DNA from: Streptomyces sp. NBC_01283
GTDB lineage: Bacteria > Actinomycetota > Actinomycetes > Streptomycetales > Streptomycetaceae
DNA: 64,000 nucleotides
Reading direction: 5' to 3'
Assembly (NCBI RefSeq): GCF_041435335.1
Contig: NZ_CP108430.1
Span: 4,935,001 to 4,999,000 of the forward strand
Part shown: in pieces, positions 38,229 through 47,922 of the stretch
How positions within the stretch are numbered: position 1 is the stretch's first letter
Layout of the letters: every line of letters begins with the position of its first letter
The notes under the pieces: generated by a model
What the model was told of the DNA's origin: nothing
What the model saw: only the letters and a program-made list of their open reading frames with translations
The model's database searches: none
Position numbers and translations under genes: made by a program

Positions 38229-38750
38229 TTGTCCATGCCTCCGCCGCCCCAGGGCGGCTACCAGCAGCCTCAGCAGCCGTATGGGCAGCAACAACAGCAG
38301 TACGGGCAGCCGTACGGCCAGCAGCCCTACGGGCAGCAGCAGTTCGCACCGCCTCAGCCCCAGCAGCCCCACCCGCCTCAGCCTCAGCGCCCGCGTGGCG
38401 GTGGCGGTGGCTCCTTCAACCGGCAGTCACCGCTGATGAAGGTGGTGGTCCTGCTCATCGCAGGTGTCATCGCGGGCGTCTGGTGGTACTCCAGCCGCGG
38501 CAACACCACCGGCCCCGGCAGCGAGGCCGCCAAGTCGCCCGCGGCTGCCGAGGTCGGTGACTGCGTACAGAACAAGGGGTCGCAGAGCAGCCCGGACATG
38601 GAGACCGTCGGCTGCTCCGAGGCGACGGCGGAGTACAAGGTCACGAGCAAGTACGAAACCGAGTGCGAGCCGGGCCAGTCCCGCTACGAGCAGACCCGGC
38701 GCGGCCGGGTGCAGTACAGCATGTGCCTGGAGCCGATCGAGCCGAAGTAG
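38229..38750 (+). CDS. Gln/Tyr/Pro-rich single-pass membrane protein (LppU-like domain)
   Basis: A 173-residue protein. The first 60 residues are a cytoplasmic QQPYGQQ-type low-complexity region, followed by a basic stretch and one helix (MKVVVLLIAGVIAGVWWYSS). The extracytoplasmic C-terminus (about 85 residues) has four Cys (GDCVQ, VGCSE, TECEPG, YSMCLEP), as in the LppU/SCO3897-type domains. TTG at 38229 has GGGGGA at good distance; ATG 38235 is the alternative. It is divergent from the repressor across the palindrome. Confidence 0.82.
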   Translation: MSMPPPPQGGYQQPQQPYGQQQQQYGQPYGQQPYGQQQFAPPQPQQPHPPQPQRPRGGGGGSFNRQSPLMKVVVLLIAGVIAGVWWYSSRGNTTGPGSEAAKSPAAAEVGDCVQNKGSQSSPDMETVGCSEATAEYKVTSKYETECEPGQSRYEQTRRGRVQYSMCLEPIEPK

Positions 38751-38768
38751 GCGAGAGGGCCCGGACAG

Positions 38769-38813
38769 CAGGAAGGGCGCGGTGTTCCCCCGGGGAACAC
38801 CGCGCCCTTCCTG
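38769..38813. terminator. Bidirectional terminator
   Basis: Two 22-base complementary arms (38769-38790 and 38792-38813) form a long GC-rich stem between convergent genes 38229 and mshD. The inner CCCCCGGGG gives the loop. Confidence 0.88.
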
Positions 38814-38828
38814 TCTTCCGTAAGTCGA

Positions 38829-39752
38829 TCAGGACTCCGTCCGGTACATCAGATCCGTCTCGTGCGTGACGAACCCGAGCCGTTCGTAGACGCTCACCGC
38901 CGCCTTGTTGTCCGCGTCCACGTACAGCATCGCGGTCGGCAGGCCCGCCCCCGCCAGGTGGTTCAGGCCGATGGTCGTGAGCGCCTTGCCGAGGCCGCCG
39001 CCCTGCGCGCCGGACCGCACCCCCAGGACGTACACCTCGCCGAGGCCCTCGTCCGCGTGCACCTTGGTCCAGTGGAAGCCGACCAGCTCGCCGTCCTTCT
39101 CGGCCAGGAAGAAGCCCGCCGGGTCGAACCACGGCTCGGCCTCGCGGTCGTCCAGGTCGCGCTGGGTGAGGGAGCCCTGCTCGGGGTGGTGGGCGAAGGC
39201 GTCGGCGTTCACCGCGAGCCAGGCCGCGTCGTCCTGGCCGGGGACGAAGGCGCGAACGGAGACGCCTGCCGGAAGTACCGGTTCGGGCAGGTTCAGGTCC
39301 GCCAACGAGCGCCGCATCTGCCGCAGTTCACGGAAGAGGGTGAGCCCGAGAACCTGGGCGAGGTGGCGGGCCGCCGAGTGCCCGCCGTGCGCCCAGATCC
39401 GCAGCCGTCGGCCGGACTCGGCGAGCAGCGCGGTGCCGAGCGCCCTGCCGTGTCCGCGACCGCGGTGCGCGGGATGCACGACCAGCTCGGCGGCGGGCGC
39501 CTCGATGGGGTCGGTGTCCTCCAGCTGCGCGTACCCGACGAGCTCGTCGCCGAGCCCGAGCAGCAGATGCCGCACCCCCGACCGGGCCCCGCCCCGCAGC
39601 TGGAGCCGCCCCTGCTCGGACACGGCCTGCTGGCCGTCCGAGCGGGCCGCTTCCGCGATGAGCCCGAGCACGGCGTCGGCCTGGTCGGAGGTGAGGGCGG
39701 CGACCGTGTCGATCTGCCGCAGGGTGGCGGGAGGCTGCTGCTCGTCAGTCAT
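38829..39752 (-). CDS. mshD: Mycothiol synthase (GNAT acetyltransferase)
   Basis: A 307-residue protein with two tandem GNAT domains, as in MshD, which acetylates Cys-GlcN-Ins to mycothiol. Domain 1 has VVHPAHRGRGHGRALGTALL, domain 2 YVLGVRSGAQGGGLGKALTT and the motif AAVSVYERLGFVTHETDLMY. The length matches the family. ATG 39752 is used because upstream residues are low-complexity. Mycothiol is the main thiol of actinomycetes, so the gene supports the taxonomic call. Confidence 0.93.
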   Translation of the reverse strand: MTDEQQPPATLRQIDTVAALTSDQADAVLGLIAEAARSDGQQAVSEQGRLQLRGGARSGVRHLLLGLGDELVGYAQLEDTDPIEAPAAELVVHPAHRGRGHGRALGTALLAESGRRLRIWAHGGHSAARHLAQVLGLTLFRELRQMRRSLADLNLPEPVLPAGVSVRAFVPGQDDAAWLAVNADAFAHHPEQGSLTQRDLDDREAEPWFDPAGFFLAEKDGELVGFHWTKVHADEGLGEVYVLGVRSGAQGGGLGKALTTIGLNHLAGAGLPTAMLYVDADNKAAVSVYERLGFVTHETDLMYRTES

Positions 39753-40022
39753 GGAGTCGAGGGTACGGCGACGGCCGGTCGAGCAGCAGATCACGGGCGT
39801 ACTCGCGGACCGCGGGCCAGGGCACGACGGCGTGCGCGCACCTGCATCCCACCGCGCCCCTCTGCGTCTCTCCGCACCGTCACGCTTGCCCGAAGTGTCC
39901 GCAACGCCCCTGGCGGCAACCACCTCGTAACCCGTAACCCCCTGTCGCGCTACGCGCGTTGACCTTAGGCTGCGCGGAGTTTCACGCCCTCAGTCGTCTC
40001 ATACCTCTCCCAGGGGGACCCC

Positions 40023-41852
40023 GTGCCAGCCACACCTCAGCCGCGTCGGCCCAGACGCCGCGCCACCCGCGTGCTCGCCGCCGCGGCCGGTCTCGCCACG
40101 ATCGGTGCGCTGGCCGCCGCGCTGCCCGCGAGTGCCGGGCAGGACACGGCGGGAGAGGCGGGTGCGGCCGGCAAGAAGCGGACCGTCGACGTGCAGCTGC
40201 TGTCCTTCAACGACTTCCACGGCAATCTGCAGCCGCCCGCGGGCTCCTCGGGCCAGGTGACGGAGAAGCAGCCCGACGGGACCGAGAAGAAGATCGACGC
40301 GGGCGGTGCCGAGTACCTCGCCACGTCGCTCCGTACGGCCCGCAAGGGGAAGCCGTACAGCGTCACGGCGGCCGCCGGTGACCTCATCGGCGCGAGCCCG
40401 CTCCTGTCGGGCCTCTTCCACGACGAGCCGACCGTCGAGGCCATGAACAAGCTGGGCCTCGACGTCACCAGCGTCGGGAACCACGAGTTCGACGAGGGTG
40501 CCAAGGAGCTGGCCCGCATGCAGAAGGGCGGCTGTCACCCCAAGGACGGCTGCTTCGAGAAGGGCAAGGAGTTCAAGGGGGCCGACTACCCCTACCTCGC
40601 GGCGAACGTGACCGACGAGAAGACGGACAAGCCCATCCTCAAGCCGTACTGGGTGTGGAAGCACAAGGGCGTCAAGGTCGGCTTCATCGGCGTGACGCTG
40701 GAAGGGACGCCGGACATCGTCTCGGCGGACGGCGTCAAGGGGCTCAAGTTCCACGACGAGATCGAGACGGTCGACAAGTACGCCAAGATCCTCGACAAGC
40801 AGGGCGTGAAGTCGATCGTCACGCTCATCCACGAGGGCGGCGCCCCCGCGAGCCAGGCGTACAACTACGACTGTGACTCCCCGGGCGCGGGCGACGGCAT
40901 CTCCGGCCCGATCACCACCATCGCCAAGGGCATCACGCCCAAGGTCGACGCCCTGGTCACCGGGCACACGCACGCCGCGTACGTGTGCAGCATCCCCGAC
41001 CCGTCGGGCAAGGCCCGCATGGTCACGTCGGCCTCGTCCTTCGGGAAGCTCTACACGGACACGACGCTCACGTACGACCGCAGGACGAAGGACATCGTCC
41101 GTACGTCCGTGAAGTCGGCGAAGTCGGCGAACCACGTCGTCAGCCGAGAGCAGGCGAAGGCGCCCGACATGACCTCGCTCATCGCGCGCTGGGACAAGCT
41201 GGCCGCGCCGGTCGCCAACCAGCCCGTCGGGTTCATCTCCGGCGACATCCCGGGCCGTGGCGCCACCACCCCCGAGGCGCCGCTCGGCGACCTGATCGCG
41301 GACGCGCAGCTCGCGCACGGCAAGGCGCTCGACCCGGAGACGGATCTGGCGCTGATGAACCCCGGCGGCATCCGTTCCGACCTCGTCCAGAAGGCGAGCG
41401 GCAGCGAGGGTGACGGGGTGGTGACGTACGGCGAGGGCTTCACCGTGCAGCCGTTCAGCAACACGGTCAATCTCGTCGATCTGACCGGCGCGCAGGTGAT
41501 CACCGGGCTGAAGCAGCAGGTGAGCGGGTCGAACGCGGCATCCCCGAAGATCCTGCAGGTCTCGGACGGCCTGACGTACACGCTCGACATGACGAAGTCC
41601 GGAGCCGACCGCGTCGTCACCGACTCGATCAAGCTGGACGGCAAGGCACTCGACCCGAACGCCACGTACCGTGTGGCCATGAACTCCTTCCTCGCGGGCG
41701 GCGGCGACGGCTTCGCCGAGCTCGGCAAGGGCACGAAGCCGCTGGTCGGCAGCGATGACCTGAAGGCGTTCAACGAGTACCTGACCGCCAACTCCTCGGC
41801 GGACAAGCCGATCGCACCGCCGAAGGCGGACAGGATCACCGTCGTGAAGTGA
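40023..41852 (+). CDS. Secreted 5'-nucleotidase / UDP-sugar hydrolase
   Basis: A 609-residue exported metallophosphatase. The signal peptide is Arg-rich then hydrophobic, with cleavage near LPASAG. The calcineurin-like domain has LLSFNDFHGNLQ, GNHEFDEG and GHTHAAYVC metal motifs; the C-terminal 5'-nucleotidase domain has LMNPGGIRSDLV and NSFLAGGGDGFAELG. It would release phosphate from extracellular nucleotides, in keeping with the phosphate region nearby. GTG 40023 has AGGGGG upstream. No clear pair of PHO boxes is visible. Confidence 0.93.
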   Translation: MPATPQPRRPRRRATRVLAAAAGLATIGALAAALPASAGQDTAGEAGAAGKKRTVDVQLLSFNDFHGNLQPPAGSSGQVTEKQPDGTEKKIDAGGAEYLATSLRTARKGKPYSVTAAAGDLIGASPLLSGLFHDEPTVEAMNKLGLDVTSVGNHEFDEGAKELARMQKGGCHPKDGCFEKGKEFKGADYPYLAANVTDEKTDKPILKPYWVWKHKGVKVGFIGVTLEGTPDIVSADGVKGLKFHDEIETVDKYAKILDKQGVKSIVTLIHEGGAPASQAYNYDCDSPGAGDGISGPITTIAKGITPKVDALVTGHTHAAYVCSIPDPSGKARMVTSASSFGKLYTDTTLTYDRRTKDIVRTSVKSAKSANHVVSREQAKAPDMTSLIARWDKLAAPVANQPVGFISGDIPGRGATTPEAPLGDLIADAQLAHGKALDPETDLALMNPGGIRSDLVQKASGSEGDGVVTYGEGFTVQPFSNTVNLVDLTGAQVITGLKQQVSGSNAASPKILQVSDGLTYTLDMTKSGADRVVTDSIKLDGKALDPNATYRVAMNSFLAGGGDGFAELGKGTKPLVGSDDLKAFNEYLTANSSADKPIAPPKADRITVVK

Positions 41853-41949
41853 ATGACGCGTTAACAGTCGCGCTCAGAAGGCGGCCGAAATCGGTGGTTA
41901 CCGGGCGCAAGGCTTGGGGTGGGGTGTGAACGTATGGTGAAATCAGCTG

Positions 41950-43266
41950 ATGCGTTCCCCCCACCGCATAGCCACGCTTCCGCCCGATCACAACCAGGCC
42001 TATCCGTCTGATGGTTGGCACGCCGAATCGGTTCCCCCAGAAGCAGCTCCCGAGGCGGTAGAGACCACCGCTCCGCTCAATCCGTACGACGAGCTCGGCG
42101 CTCTCGCTCCGAACCCGCTGGAGGAGTTCCTCCACGACACGGGTGACGAAGCGGATGAAGCCGACAAGTCGGACGCCCCGTGGCAGCCCCCGAACCACCG
42201 GCGCGGCAGCCGGGGCCGCAGCCGCAGCCGCCGCCGCAACCGGTTCGCCGGGCTCCCGCTCGCCGCGAAGGCCGTCGTCGCCCTCGTGGTCGTCGCCGCC
42301 TTCCTCGCGCTCGGTGACCGCTGGGCCCTGCTCTACGCCGAGCACGAGGCCGCGGAGAAGCTCAAGGACTCCATGCACCTGAGCGCCGCTCCCGAGGTCG
42401 ACATCGAGGGCTTCCCCTTCCTGACCCAGGTCCTCGACCAGCGCGTGGACAAGGTCAAGGTCACCGTCCCGGACGTCGCGGCCGACCGGATCTCGCTCGC
42501 CCAGGTCTCCGCCACCGCCACGGACGTGACGATCACCGGCGACGGGCCCACCGACATCAAGGGCGCCCTCATCCGCGAGATGGAGGGCGAGGTGCTGCTC
42601 TCCTTCGACGACCTGAACCGTGAACTGGGCGCGTCCCAGGTCACGTTCAGCGGCCACGGCCATGACCAGGTCCTCGCGCGCGGCACGCTGCCCGTCGCGG
42701 GCCACGACCTGAAGCTGCGCGCCGACGCCCGCATCGAGCGCAACGGCGACCGCGGCATCTCCACCGACATCGGCAGGATGAGCCTGCAGATCGGCGACCT
42801 GGCGACCTACCGGCCCGGCACCCGCGAGTCCGAGGGCCTGCACCTCAGCAAGGACTCCGCGGACCGTCTCGCCGAGGAGACCGCCAAGGCGAAGGCGCTG
42901 CTCTCCGTGCCGTCGATCGTCGAGCGGCTCGACGTCCCGGACTCCGTGATCAGCGGCGCCCTGAAGAGCGACAGCAAGCTGCACGACCTCGTCGGCTCGC
43001 CGCGCTTCATCAACGACGTGATGGGCCTGAACCTCATCGACGTCGCGATGGGCCACCCCGAGCTCCTGAAGAAGCTGGGCCTGGACCCGGCGCTGCTCAA
43101 GGGCCTCTCCCAGCTCACCCGCCCCGTCCTCGCCGACCGCCTCACGCTCGCCTTCCAGCTGCCGAAGCTGCCGGGCAAGGGGAACGTCTGGCTGCAGGAC
43201 GTGAGCGTGCAGAAGGACGGGATCCGGGTACGGCTCAGCGGTACGGGGCTGGGGATCGGCAAGTAG
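41950..43266 (+). CDS. LmeA-like (DUF2993) phospholipid-binding protein
   Basis: A 438-residue protein. A cytoplasmic N-terminus of about 95 residues with a basic RGSRGRSRSRRRNRF stretch precedes a membrane helix (AKAVVALVVVAAFLAL). The outside domain starts EHEAAEKLKDSMHLSAAPEV and contains the DUF2993 signature VDIEGFPFLTQVLDQRVDKV. Mycobacterial LmeA binds phospholipids and supports mannan maturation. A shorter paralogue lies at 51511. The long N-terminal tail is not seen in that paralogue. Confidence 0.85.
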   Translation: MRSPHRIATLPPDHNQAYPSDGWHAESVPPEAAPEAVETTAPLNPYDELGALAPNPLEEFLHDTGDEADEADKSDAPWQPPNHRRGSRGRSRSRRRNRFAGLPLAAKAVVALVVVAAFLALGDRWALLYAEHEAAEKLKDSMHLSAAPEVDIEGFPFLTQVLDQRVDKVKVTVPDVAADRISLAQVSATATDVTITGDGPTDIKGALIREMEGEVLLSFDDLNRELGASQVTFSGHGHDQVLARGTLPVAGHDLKLRADARIERNGDRGISTDIGRMSLQIGDLATYRPGTRESEGLHLSKDSADRLAEETAKAKALLSVPSIVERLDVPDSVISGALKSDSKLHDLVGSPRFINDVMGLNLIDVAMGHPELLKKLGLDPALLKGLSQLTRPVLADRLTLAFQLPKLPGKGNVWLQDVSVQKDGIRVRLSGTGLGIGK

Positions 43267-43283
43267 CGGTCCACCCGTAGGGG

Positions 43284-44693
43284 CTAGGCGGTGGCGGGCG
43301 GCGGGGTCGGCGCTCCCGGCAGGCGGACCGTCGCCACGGTTCCGCCGCCCTCGGCGGGCCGGAGCGCCACCTCGCCGCCCGCCTGGTGCACGGTGCGGGC
43401 CACGATGGACAGGCCGAGGCCCGATCCGGGGAGGCTGCGGGCCGACGGGGAACGCCAGAAGCGGTCGAAGACGTGCGGGAGTTCGTCGGTGGGGATGCCG
43501 GGGCCGTGATCGCGGACGGTCAGGGAGCCGTCCTTCAGGGCCACCTCGACGGTGGAGCCGGAGGGCCCGAACTTCACCGCGTTGTCCAGGATGTTCACGA
43601 TGGCCCGCTCCAGGGCCGGGGGCTCGGCGCGTACGAACCAGGGGGCGAGGTCCGCCTCGAAGGTCAGCTCGGGTCCGCGCAGGCGTGCGCGCTCCAGGGC
43701 GGCGTCCACGATGTCGTGCAGGGGGACGACCTGCACCTTTCCGCCCTGCTCGGTGTCGGTGCGGGACAGCTCCTGCAAGTCGCCGATCAGTGCCGCCAGT
43801 TCGGTCATCTGCGCCGTGACGGAGGCGAGCAGGGCCTTGCGGTCGTCCGGCGGGATGGCGCGTCCGGTCTCCTCGCTGCGGGCGAGCAGCTCGATGTTCG
43901 TGCGCAGTGAGGTGAGGGGGGTGCGCAGCTCGTGGCCCGCGTCGGCGATGAGCTGCTGCTGGAGGTCGCGCGATGAGGCGAGCGACGCGGTCATGGAGTT
44001 GAAGGAGCGGGAGAGCCTGGCGATCTCGTCGTCGCCCTCGGCGGGGATGCGGAGGTCGAGGTCCTCGGTGCGGGCCACGTGCTCGACGGCCGCGGTCAGC
44101 TCGTCGACCGGGCGAAGGCCGGTGCGGGCCACCCAGAGGCCGGCGGCGCCGGCTCCGATGACGCCGACCCCCGCCACCGCGGCGAGCAGCAGGGCGAGCT
44201 TGTTCAGGGGGGTGTCGATCTCGGAGAGGGGCCGGGACAGGGACACGGCCAGACCGGTGTCCGGGTCCAACTGCGTCAGTACGCGCACCGAGGCGCCGCT
44301 CTCGGTCCTGCCGTCGCGCAGGGTGGGGGTGCGGGCGTGCCGCGCCACCTGCAGGTCCGACTCCGTGACCACCACGGGTGTGGAGCCACGCCCCACGCAG
44401 CGGGTGCCGTCCGGGTCGATGACCTGCACGAAGACGGTGGTGGTGCCGGGGGCCGTCTCGCCGTTCGGGGAGGTGCCCGTGTCACGGCAGTTGGCCGTGG
44501 TCTCCAGGAGATAGCCGCGGCCTACGTTGAGGCTGCGCAGCGAGTCGTCCATCTGGTCCCGCAGCTGTGCGCGGGTCAGGAGCCAGCACGAGACCGCGAC
44601 GGCGGCCACGGCCAGGGCCACCGCGCAGGTCACGAGCAGCGCCAGGCGCGAGCGGAGCGGCATGTCCCGGTACCGGAGGATCAGCCTCTTCAC
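43284..44693 (-). CDS. Sensor histidine kinase (MprB-like)
   Basis: A 469-residue kinase with two membrane helices (about 16-38 and 165-190) around an extracytoplasmic sensor domain with two Cys ([12 protein letters not shown]), then HAMP, HisKA ([20 protein letters not shown]) and HATPase_c (N-box [30 protein letters not shown]). GTG 44693 overlaps the regulator stop (GTGA). The arrangement with an HtrA-like protease downstream on the same strand resembles the mycobacterial MprA-MprB-PepD envelope-stress locus. Confidence 0.9.
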   Translation of the reverse strand: MKRLILRYRDMPLRSRLALLVTCAVALAVAAVAVSCWLLTRAQLRDQMDDSLRSLNVGRGYLLETTANCRDTGTSPNGETAPGTTTVFVQVIDPDGTRCVGRGSTPVVVTESDLQVARHARTPTLRDGRTESGASVRVLTQLDPDTGLAVSLSRPLSEIDTPLNKLALLLAAVAGVGVIGAGAAGLWVARTGLRPVDELTAAVEHVARTEDLDLRIPAEGDDEIARLSRSFNSMTASLASSRDLQQQLIADAGHELRTPLTSLRTNIELLARSEETGRAIPPDDRKALLASVTAQMTELAALIGDLQELSRTDTEQGGKVQVVPLHDIVDAALERARLRGPELTFEADLAPWFVRAEPPALERAIVNILDNAVKFGPSGSTVEVALKDGSLTVRDHGPGIPTDELPHVFDRFWRSPSARSLPGSGLGLSIVARTVHQAGGEVALRPAEGGGTVATVRLPGAPTPPPATA

Positions 44694-45427
44694 TCGCCGC
44701 CCCCGCCCGAACCGGGCCGCAGCACATAGCCGACCCCCCGCACCGTATGCACGAGGCGAGGCTCGCCCCCCGCCTCCGTCTTGCGGCGCAGGTACATCAC
44801 GTACACGTCCAGGGAGTTGGAGGACGGCTCGAAGTCGAAGCCCCAGACCGCCTTCAGGATCTGCTCCCGCGTGAGGACCTGACGGGGATGCGCGAGGAAC
44901 ATTTCCAGCAAGGTGAATTCCGTGCGGGTCAGCTCCACCGTGCGCGCCCCGCGGGTGACCTCGCGCGTCGCGAGGTCCATCCGCAGGTCGGCGAAGGCGA
45001 GCGTGTCGCCCTCCGCCGCCCGGCCCGCCCCGGCGGCGTACGAACTGCGGCGCAGCAAAGCCCTGATGCGGGCGAAGAGTTCGTCCAGTTCGAACGGCTT
45101 GACCAGGTAGTCGTCGGCGCCGGCGTCCAGGCCCGTGACGCGGTCGCCGACCGTGTCCCGCGCGGTGAGCATCAGGATGGGCGTCAGGGAGCCCGTCGCC
45201 CGGAGCCTGCGGGCGGCGGTGAGGCCGTCCATGCGGGGCATCTGGATGTCGAGGACGACGAGGTCGGGGCGGTAGGCGGCGGCCTTCTCCAGGGCGTCGG
45301 CGCCGTCGACGGCGACCTCCGTGCCGTAGCCCTCGAAGGCGAGACTGCGCTGCAGCGCCTCCCGCACGGCGGGCTCGTCGTCGACGATCAGGATGCGCTG
45401 CTGCTGCTCGCCTTCGGCGGGGCTCAT
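44690..45427 (-). CDS. OmpR-family response regulator (MprA-like)
   Basis: A 245-residue regulator. The receiver domain has [15 protein letters not shown] and phosphoacceptor Asp 60 ([12 protein letters not shown]); the winged-helix domain has [20 protein letters not shown] and [20 protein letters not shown]. It is coupled to the kinase gene and lies downstream of the protease gene on the same strand. Confidence 0.93.
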   Translation of the reverse strand: MSPAEGEQQQRILIVDDEPAVREALQRSLAFEGYGTEVAVDGADALEKAAAYRPDLVVLDIQMPRMDGLTAARRLRATGSLTPILMLTARDTVGDRVTGLDAGADDYLVKPFELDELFARIRALLRRSSYAAGAGRAAEGDTLAFADLRMDLATREVTRGARTVELTRTEFTLLEMFLAHPRQVLTREQILKAVWGFDFEPSSNSLDVYVMYLRRKTEAGGEPRLVHTVRGVGYVLRPGSGGGGE

Positions 45428-45493
45428 CGGCTTGTGACTTCCTCGAGTACGGGTCCGGTCGCGCGTCGGAGTGCGGGCCGGACGGGGCCGGTA

Positions 45494-45718
45494 TCAGCCT
45501 CGCACGCGGGCGCGGGGCTTGCGGCGTGCGGCGGGCCGGGACGGCGCCTGGGCCGTGGCCACTTCGGGGGCGCGGGCCGCGGTGGCACCGTGCAGTTCCC
45601 CGGCCACGGCGAGGGGGAGGCCGAGCCCCGCCGGATCGGTGTCGGGCAGGCTGCCCCAGCCGATGGTGACGGCGAGCGCGTGCCGAGCGCGGTTGACGGT
45701 GATCAGGGGTCCGGGCAT
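45494..45718 (-). CDS. Small hypothetical protein between protease and two-component genes
   Basis: A 74-residue protein starting MPGPLITVNRARHALAVTIG and ending in a basic RPAARRKPRARVRG tail. The start has a strong GGAGG five bases upstream, which supports it as a real gene. It has no membrane segment and no family I recognise. It sits between the HtrA-like gene (35 bases upstream) and the regulator gene, so it is probably in the same operon. Confidence 0.65.
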   Translation of the reverse strand: MPGPLITVNRARHALAVTIGWGSLPDTDPAGLGLPLAVAGELHGATAARAPEVATAQAPSRPAARRKPRARVRG

Positions 45719-45753
45719 GGCGGCCTCCAGGTGCTCCGGGGGAGTGGTCGGGG

Positions 45754-46773
45754 TCAGTTGGTGGAGCCGGCCCGCAGGGTGTCGAGGTCGGCCTTGACCG
45801 TGTTGATCGGTATGGCGAAACCGAGGCCGACACTGCCGGACGAGCTCGCCTGCGCGCCGCTCTGTGAAGACGAACTGGGCGAGTACATCGCGGAGTTGAT
45901 GCCGATGATGTTGCCGTTCATGTCGATGAGGGCGCCGCCGGAGTTCCCGGGGTTGAGCGAGGCGTCGGTCTGCAGGGCCTTGTACGTGGTCTTCGACGAC
46001 CCGGTGTCGCCGTTGAACTGCTCGCCGCCGTACTCGAAGGGCCAGTTGCCGCCGCCCTGCTGTTGCTGCCGGCCCTGGTCCTCGTCCGTCGAGACGGTGA
46101 CGTCGCGGTCGAGGGCGGAGATGATGCCGCTGGTGACGGTGCCGGTCAGGCCCTCGGGGGAGCCGATCGCCACGACGTCGTCGCCGATCTTCACGTTGTC
46201 GGAGTTGCCGAGGCTCGCGGGCTTGAGCCCGGAGGCGCCCTGGAGCTTGATCAGCGCCAGGTCCTTCTTGCTGTCGGTGCCGACGACCTTGGCGGTGTAC
46301 GTCTTGCCGTCGTTCGTCCTCACCTTGACGGAGGAGGCGCCGGAGATCACGTGGTTGTTGGTGACGATCTCGCCGTCCTCCGTGACGATCACGCCGGAGC
46401 CGGTGGCCTCACCGGCACTGGACTTCGCGCTGATCTCCACGATGCTGGGGCTGACCGCCTCGGCGACGCCGGAGACGGTGCCCTTCTTGCTGGTGGGCAC
46501 GACGTTCGTGTTGATGGCGCTGCCCGACGTGCCGTCCTTGCCGGTCAGCTCCTGGAAGGCGTACGCGGTGCCGCCGCCGACGGCCGCCGCCGCGATGGCC
46601 ACGGCGGCGAGGAGAGCGAGGGGGCCCTTGGCCCGCCGGCGCGGAGGCTTCGGCGGCTCTTCCGGTGCGAAAGCGGGCGGGGGCGGGTACGCGCCCTGCG
46701 TACCGCCATGGTGCACAGGCGCTGACGACTGCTGCTGGGGGTACTCGCCGCTGTGGCGGAAGGTCTCGGTCAT
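45754..46773 (-). CDS. HtrA-like membrane serine protease without a PDZ domain
   Basis: A 339-residue protease. A Pro/Gln-rich cytoplasmic N-terminus and one membrane helix (LALLAAVAIAAAAVGGG) precede a trypsin-like domain outside the membrane. The catalytic triad is His in IVTNNHVISG, Asp in KKDLALIKLQG and Ser in NPGNSGGALID. The protein ends about 65 residues after the catalytic Ser, so the C-terminal PDZ domain of HtrA/DegP/PepD is absent. It likely degrades misfolded envelope proteins, with the adjacent MprAB-like pair as regulator. Confidence 0.92.
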   Translation of the reverse strand: MTETFRHSGEYPQQQSSAPVHHGGTQGAYPPPPAFAPEEPPKPPRRRAKGPLALLAAVAIAAAAVGGGTAYAFQELTGKDGTSGSAINTNVVPTSKKGTVSGVAEAVSPSIVEISAKSSAGEATGSGVIVTEDGEIVTNNHVISGASSVKVRTNDGKTYTAKVVGTDSKKDLALIKLQGASGLKPASLGNSDNVKIGDDVVAIGSPEGLTGTVTSGIISALDRDVTVSTDEDQGRQQQQGGGNWPFEYGGEQFNGDTGSSKTTYKALQTDASLNPGNSGGALIDMNGNIIGINSAMYSPSSSSQSGAQASSSGSVGLGFAIPINTVKADLDTLRAGSTN

Positions 46774-46876
46774 GGGTTCTAGGCTGCTCGGCGTTCATGA
46801 GAGGCGGCTGAGTACGCCCTGAGAACACCGGTAGAACCTCGTATGCCCCATATAAAGCCCGCCCGGGGGCGGTGAC

Positions 46877-47899
46877 TCAGCTGCAGCCGCAGGACTGCCG
46901 GACCACGAGGCGGGACGGGAACAGCTTCAGCCGCTCCCGGCGCGAACCGGCGACCCGGAGGCCGTCGTCCAGGACGAGATCGACCGCGGCGCGCGCCATG
47001 GCGGGCCGGTCCGAGGCCACCGTCGTCAGGGGCGGATCCGTCAGACCCGCCTCCTTCACGTCGTCGAAGCCGGCGACGGCGAGCTGGTCCGGCACATCGA
47101 TCCGCAGCTCCCGCGCGGCCCGCAGGATGCCGATCGCCTGGTCGTCGGTGGAGCAGAAGATCGCCGTCGGCCGGTCCGGCCTCGCCAGCAGCTCAAGCGC
47201 CATCTGATACGCGTCATAGCGGTTGTACGGGGCTTCGAAGAGCCGCCCCTCCACCGAGCGCCCGGCCTCCTGCATGGCCCGCCGCCAGCCCTCGACGTGG
47301 TCGGAGACGGGGTCGCCGACGGTCGGGGTCTCGGCGGTGCCGCCGACGCACGCCACGTACTCATGGCCGTGTTCGAGGAGGTGCCGGGTGGCGAGCTGCG
47401 CGCCGCCGAGGTCGTCCGTGACGACGGCGACGTCGTCGATCGCCTCGGGCCGCTCGTGAAGCAGCACGACCCGCGCGTCCCACGCGTCGATCTCGGCGGC
47501 GGCCGAATCCGTCAGACCGTGGCTGACGAGGATGAGCCCGGAGACCCGCATGCCGAGGAAGGCCCGCAGATAGTGGGCCTCGCGCTCGTCCACGTAGTCC
47601 GTGTTGCCGACGAGCACCATTTTTCCGCGCTCGGAGGCCGCCTGTTCCACGGCGTGCGTCATCTCCGCGAAGAACGGCTGCCGCGCGTCGGGCACGATCA
47701 TGCCTATGAGGTCGGTCCGCCGCGACGCCATGGCCTGGGCGACCCGGTCGGGCCGGTACCCCAGCTCTTTGATCGCGGCGAGTACACGCTCGCGCGTGGC
47801 CGGGGCAACCGGCCGGGGTCCGTTGTTGATGACATAGCTGACGACGGCGGTGGAAGTACCCGCAAGTCGCGCCACGTCATCCCGAGTCACCTTGGCCAC
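46877..47899 (-). CDS. LacI-family transcriptional regulator
   Basis: A 340-residue regulator with a LacI helix-turn-helix ([20 protein letters not shown]) and hinge [13 protein letters not shown], followed by a periplasmic-binding-like sensor domain. The C-terminal end has three Cys (RQSCGCS), unusual for the family. GTG 47899 starts 23 bases after the glnR stop, so the two may be cotranscribed. The sugar or other effector is unknown. Confidence 0.92.
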   Translation of the reverse strand: MAKVTRDDVARLAGTSTAVVSYVINNGPRPVAPATRERVLAAIKELGYRPDRVAQAMASRRTDLIGMIVPDARQPFFAEMTHAVEQAASERGKMVLVGNTDYVDEREAHYLRAFLGMRVSGLILVSHGLTDSAAAEIDAWDARVVLLHERPEAIDDVAVVTDDLGGAQLATRHLLEHGHEYVACVGGTAETPTVGDPVSDHVEGWRRAMQEAGRSVEGRLFEAPYNRYDAYQMALELLARPDRPTAIFCSTDDQAIGILRAARELRIDVPDQLAVAGFDDVKEAGLTDPPLTTVASDRPAMARAAVDLVLDDGLRVAGSRRERLKLFPSRLVVRQSCGCS

Positions 47900-47922
47900 G
47901 CGCGGAGTCTACGCGGATGGAA

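Noticed and set aside
39950..40010. PHO boxes upstream of the 5'-nucleotidase (GTTGACCTTAG, GTTTCACGCCC)
   Set aside because: The two sites are not in 11-base phase and each matches the consensus poorly.
43284..45833. An 849-residue frame that seems to fuse a long N-terminal part to the histidine kinase
   Set aside because: The upstream part is the regulator gene read out of frame; the kinase starts at GTG 44693 overlapping the regulator stop.
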